From Tyzzerella sp. (GTDB lineage Bacteria > Bacillota > Clostridia > Lachnospirales > Anaerotignaceae): a DNA stretch of 64,000 nucleotides. The stretch is from NCBI GenBank assembly GCA_019415525.1, contig DXZA01000031.1, forward strand, positions 5,781 to 69,780, read 5' to 3'. The stretch's first letter is position 1. Each line of letters starts with the position of its first letter. Below are positions 61,088 to 64,000 of this stretch, piece by piece. The notes beneath the pieces were generated by a model. That model searched no databases, was not told where the DNA came from, and saw only the letters and a program-made list of their open reading frames with translations. The position numbers and the translations under genes were made by a program.

Positions 61088-63715
61088 ATGAGCAAAAAAT
61101 ATGTTTATATGTTCAGCGAAGGCGACGCTTCTATGAGAAATTTACTTGGAGGTAAAGGCGCTAACCTCGCAGAGATGACAAAATTAGGACTCCCAATTCC
61201 TCAGGGATTTACAATTACTACTGAAACTTGTACAGAGTATAATGAAGGTGGTAAAGAGTTTACGCCTGAAATGAAAAAACAGATTGACGAAGCTTTAGTA
61301 AAACTCGAAGAAATTGCAGGAAAAAAACTTGGCGATACAGAAAATCCTTTACTTGTTTCTGTTCGTTCTGGAGCAAGAGCTTCTATGCCTGGTATGATGG
61401 ATACTGTTTTAAATCTTGGTCTTAACGATATTTCCGTTGAAGGTCTTGCTAAAAAAACAGGTAATCCAAGATTTGCATGGGACTCTTATAGAAGATTTAT
61501 AATGATGTTTGCTGACGTTGTTATAGGTGTTCCAAAATCTAAATTTGAAAGACTTCTTGATGAATATAAAGAAAAGGTTGGTGCTAAATATGACACAGAC
61601 CTTACAGCAGAAGATTTAAAAACTGTTGCTCAAGAATTTAAGAGAGTTTATTTTGAAGACCAAGGTCAGGAATTCCCACAGGACCCTAAAGAACAAATGT
61701 ATGAAGCTGCAAAAGCTGTATTCCGTTCATGGGATAATCCTAGAGCCTTTGTTTATAGAAGAATGAATGATATTCCATATAGCTGGGGTACTGCTGTTAA
61801 CGTACAGATGATGGTATTCGGTAATATGGGTGATACATCAGGTACAGGTGTTGCTTTCACAAGAAATGCTGCAACAGGTGAAAAAGCTATGCTTGGTGAA
61901 TACCTTGTTAATGCTCAGGGTGAAGATGTTGTTGCTGGTGTTAGAACTCCTAAACCTATTGCTAAACTTGCAGAAGATATGCCTGAAGTTTATGAACAGT
62001 TTATGTCTATTGCTGATAGACTTGAAAAACATTATAAAGATATGCAGGATATGGAATTTACTGTTGAAGAAGGTAAATTATATTTCTTACAGACAAGAAA
62101 TGGTAAGAGAACAGCTACTGCTGCTATAAAAATTGCTGTTGATATGGTTGATGAAGGACTTATTACAAAAGAAGAAGCTCTTATGAAAATTGACCCTAAA
62201 CAGTTAGACCAGCTTTTACATCCAGCTTTTGATTCTGCTGCATTAAAAGCTGCTAAAGAAATAGGAAAAGGACTTCCTGCTTCTCCTGGTGCTGCTGCTG
62301 GTAAAGTTGTGTTTACTGCAGAAGATGCTAAAAAATGGGCAGAAGCTGGAGAAAGAGTTGTTCTTGTTCGTCTTGAAACTTCACCAGAAGATATTGAAGG
62401 TATGGTTGTTGCTCAAGGTATACTTACTGTTCGTGGTGGTATGACTAGCCATGCAGCTGTTGTTGCTCGTGGTATGGGTACTTGCTGTGTATCTGGTTGT
62501 GAAGAAATAAAAATGAATGAAGAAGCTAAGACATTTGAACTTGGCGGTATTGTTATAAAAGAAGGAGATTATATCTCACTCGATGGTTCTACAGGTAAAA
62601 TCTATAATGAGGATATTCCTACTGTTGAACCAGAATTTTCAAATGATTTCGCAAAAATTATGCGTTGGGCAGATATGGCTAGAAGTCTTAAAGTAAGAAC
62701 AAATGCTGATTCACCAAAAGATGCAAGTATTGCTGTTGGTTTTGGTGCTGAAGGTATTGGACTTACAAGAACTGAGCATATGTTCTTTGAACCTGAAAGA
62801 ATTCTTAACTTCAGAAAAGTTATATTCTCTGATTCTGTTGAAGAAAGAGAAGAAGCACTTGCTGGAATTGAACCATATCAGAAACAAGACTTTGTTGGTA
62901 TATATGAAGCTCTTAAAGGAAGACCTGTTACAATACGTCTTCTTGACCCACCACTTCATGAATTCCTTCCACAGACAGATGAGGAATATGAAGTTCTTGC
63001 TAAAGAAATGGGTAAAACAGTAGAAGAACTTAAGATTAAAGGTCGTGGACTTCATGAACTTAATCCTATGATGGGACATCGTGGATGCCGTCTTGCTGTA
63101 ACATATCCTGAAATAGCTAGAATGCAGGCTACTGCTATAATTGAAGCTGCTATACAGGTTAAAGAAGAACATGGATATGATATTGTTCCTGAAATTATGG
63201 TTCCTCTTGTTGGGGATGTTAAAGAATTACAGTATGTTAAAAAACAGATAACAGAAGTTGCTGATAAACTTATTGATGAAGCTCCAATTAGCATGAAATA
63301 TCTTGTTGGTACTATGATTGAAATTCCAAGAGCAGCTCTTACTGCTGATGAAATTGCTAAAGAAGCTGAATTCTTCTCATTTGGTACAAATGACCTTACA
63401 CAGATGACATATGGTTTATCTCGTGATGATGCTGGTAAGATTCTTGCTGATTATATTGATAAAAAGATTTATGAAGGCGACCCAACAGCTAAACTTGACC
63501 AGACAGGTGTTGGTCAGTTAATGGAAATAGCTGTTAAGAAAGCTAAACCAGTTCGTCAGGATATTCATCTTGGTATATGTGGTGAACATGGTGGAGACCC
63601 ATCTTCAATTGAATTCTGTCATAGAATAGGTCTTGATTATGTATCTTGCTCACCATTCCGTGTGCCAATTGCAAGACTTGCTGCAGCTCAGGCTCAGATT
63701 CAGTTCCCAAGATAA
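61088..63715 (+). CDS. ppdK: Pyruvate, phosphate dikinase
   Basis: 875 residues, almost the length of the Clostridium symbiosum enzyme. ATP-grasp domain (1-340; LLGGKGANLAEMTKLGLPIP, RSGARASMPGMMDTVLN), the swivelling phospho-His domain with H455 in GGMTSHAAVVARGMG, and the PEP/pyruvate barrel (about 510-875) with IGLTRTEHMFF, LLDPPLHEFLP, MMGHRGCRL and C831 in LGICGEHGGDPSS. It interconverts pyruvate, ATP and Pi with PEP, AMP and PPi, a key glycolytic or gluconeogenic enzyme in anaerobes. The less AT-biased codon use suggests strong expression. Long regulatory leader upstream, terminator downstream. Confidence 0.97.
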   Translation: MSKKYVYMFSEGDASMRNLLGGKGANLAEMTKLGLPIPQGFTITTETCTEYNEGGKEFTPEMKKQIDEALVKLEEIAGKKLGDTENPLLVSVRSGARASMPGMMDTVLNLGLNDISVEGLAKKTGNPRFAWDSYRRFIMMFADVVIGVPKSKFERLLDEYKEKVGAKYDTDLTAEDLKTVAQEFKRVYFEDQGQEFPQDPKEQMYEAAKAVFRSWDNPRAFVYRRMNDIPYSWGTAVNVQMMVFGNMGDTSGTGVAFTRNAATGEKAMLGEYLVNAQGEDVVAGVRTPKPIAKLAEDMPEVYEQFMSIADRLEKHYKDMQDMEFTVEEGKLYFLQTRNGKRTATAAIKIAVDMVDEGLITKEEALMKIDPKQLDQLLHPAFDSAALKAAKEIGKGLPASPGAAAGKVVFTAEDAKKWAEAGERVVLVRLETSPEDIEGMVVAQGILTVRGGMTSHAAVVARGMGTCCVSGCEEIKMNEEAKTFELGGIVIKEGDYISLDGSTGKIYNEDIPTVEPEFSNDFAKIMRWADMARSLKVRTNADSPKDASIAVGFGAEGIGLTRTEHMFFEPERILNFRKVIFSDSVEEREEALAGIEPYQKQDFVGIYEALKGRPVTIRLLDPPLHEFLPQTDEEYEVLAKEMGKTVEELKIKGRGLHELNPMMGHRGCRLAVTYPEIARMQATAIIEAAIQVKEEHGYDIVPEIMVPLVGDVKELQYVKKQITEVADKLIDEAPISMKYLVGTMIEIPRAALTADEIAKEAEFFSFGTNDLTQMTYGLSRDDAGKILADYIDKKIYEGDPTAKLDQTGVGQLMEIAVKKAKPVRQDIHLGICGEHGGDPSSIEFCHRIGLDYVSCSPFRVPIARLAAAQAQIQFPR

Positions 63716-63742
63716 AATAGTGTAAACTATCTGAATAAGATT

Positions 63743-63777
63743 AAAAACACGCATTGTTTTACAATGCGTGTTTTTTT
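63743..63777 (+). terminator. Terminator of ppdK
   Basis: AAAAACACGCATTGT / ACAATGCGTGTTTTT hairpin with a TTT loop and a seven-T run. Confidence 0.92.
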
Positions 63778-63955
63778 GCATATAATAGGAAAGAATAGTA
63801 TAAAAATAAACTTGTTATATAATTTTTTTAATATTATATCAATATAAATATTGTATTTATATATAAAAAATGATATAATAAATTTATATATACCAATGAA
63901 ATTGAATGCTTTTTATATTGTTTAAAATATTTTTTAAAAAACTTTAAAAAAAGTG

Positions 63956-63983
63956 TTGACTTATTTCTGAAAGTGTGTATAAT
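63956..63983 (+). promoter_or_regulatory. Strong promoter at the right edge
   Basis: TTGACT (63956-63961), 16-bp spacer, TGTGTATAAT with TATAAT at 63978-63983, preceded by A/T tracts (63932-63952) like an UP element. Its transcript runs out of the window; a stable-RNA or translation gene would fit but cannot be seen. Confidence 0.65.
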
Positions 63984-64000
63984 AATTATTCGTGGTCAGC

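Noticed and set aside
1..64000. CRISPR array, prophage, IS element or conjugative element
   Set aside because: No regularly spaced identical repeats, transposase, integrase, phage structural or toxin-antitoxin genes were found; tRNA and rRNA genes are also absent.

Overview
The window comes from an AT-rich (about 30% G+C by eye) spore-forming member of the Clostridia, most like the Lachnospiraceae and their relatives. Four things point there: very A/T-biased codon use with frequent TTG and GTG starts behind strong Shine-Dalgarno (SD) sites; the sporulation genes yqfC and yqfD inside the classic Firmicutes rpsU...recO-glyQS block; a clostridial-type pyruvate phosphate dikinase whose active-site His and Cys fall at residues 455 and 831; and T-box and ZTP-type leader RNAs. 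I see no prophage, IS element, CRISPR array, rRNA or tRNA gene. The species cannot be fixed from this sequence alone.

Layout. 1-0.8 kb: end of a glucitol/sorbitol PTS operon (srlE tail, srlB). 0.9-2.9 kb: lipoprotein, ArsC/Spx-like protein, and a formate/nitrite channel gene behind a ZTP-type riboswitch. 2.9-6.5 kb: fructose PTS operon fruR-fruK-fruA (minus strand) with helically phased operator-like repeats. 6.8-9.7 kb: copper efflux unit, a CopA ATPase fused to a C-terminal CopZ-like domain, plus csoR. 9.7-12.5 kb: cbiK, a possible small RNA, a DUF815 AAA+ ATPase and an unexplained structured intergenic region. 12.5-14.9 kb (minus): secreted stalk-domain protein and uracil permease. 15-22 kb: Cache/HAMP/PAS sensor with a dead GGDEF, LysR regulator, NSS amino-acid transporter, two-subunit L-serine dehydratase, and Tpt1/KptA. 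22-23.8 kb (minus): DUF896, MBL-fold and cytidylate-kinase-like genes. 24-27.4 kb: a DUF1576-like membrane protein paired with a sigma-54-activator-like regulator that lacks GAFTGA. 27.4-32.4 kb (minus): leuACDB under a leucine T-box. 32.4-35.9 kb: YtrA-type GntR regulator with an ABC exporter, divergent from a MATE transporter.

36-39.6 kb: a BTAD regulator carrying a degenerate GGDEF and a small partner protein, an AEC transporter and a polysaccharide-deacetylase-like protein. 39.65-39.81 kb: a dense cluster of six DnaA-box-like 9-mers beside recU. 40.5-43.7 kb: tldD-pmbA-ogt. 43.8-45.5 kb (minus): pepF. 45.8-49.4 kb: metY and glgB. 49.4-59.9 kb: the conserved housekeeping block rpsU-yqeY, yqfC-yqfD-phoH-pgpH-ybeY-cdd-udg-era-yqzL-recO, then T-box-glyQS. 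60-64 kb: a hypothetical gene, a long palindrome-bearing leader, ppdK, and a strong promoter running off the right edge.

Most of the window is ordinary core metabolism. The items I would look at twice are an internal ribosome-binding site (RBS) that could release a free copper chaperone from CopA; stem-loops placed between SD and start codon (glgB, srlB) or covering the SD (deacetylase gene); the DnaA-box cluster; two regulators whose catalytic motifs are destroyed (Walker B/GAFTGA and GGDEF); and two unassigned RNA-like loci. I did not find one coherent multi-gene system that I could call new. The closest candidates are the BTAD/GGDEF-like regulator with its partner, and the DUF1576-like protein with its degenerate AAA+ regulator.
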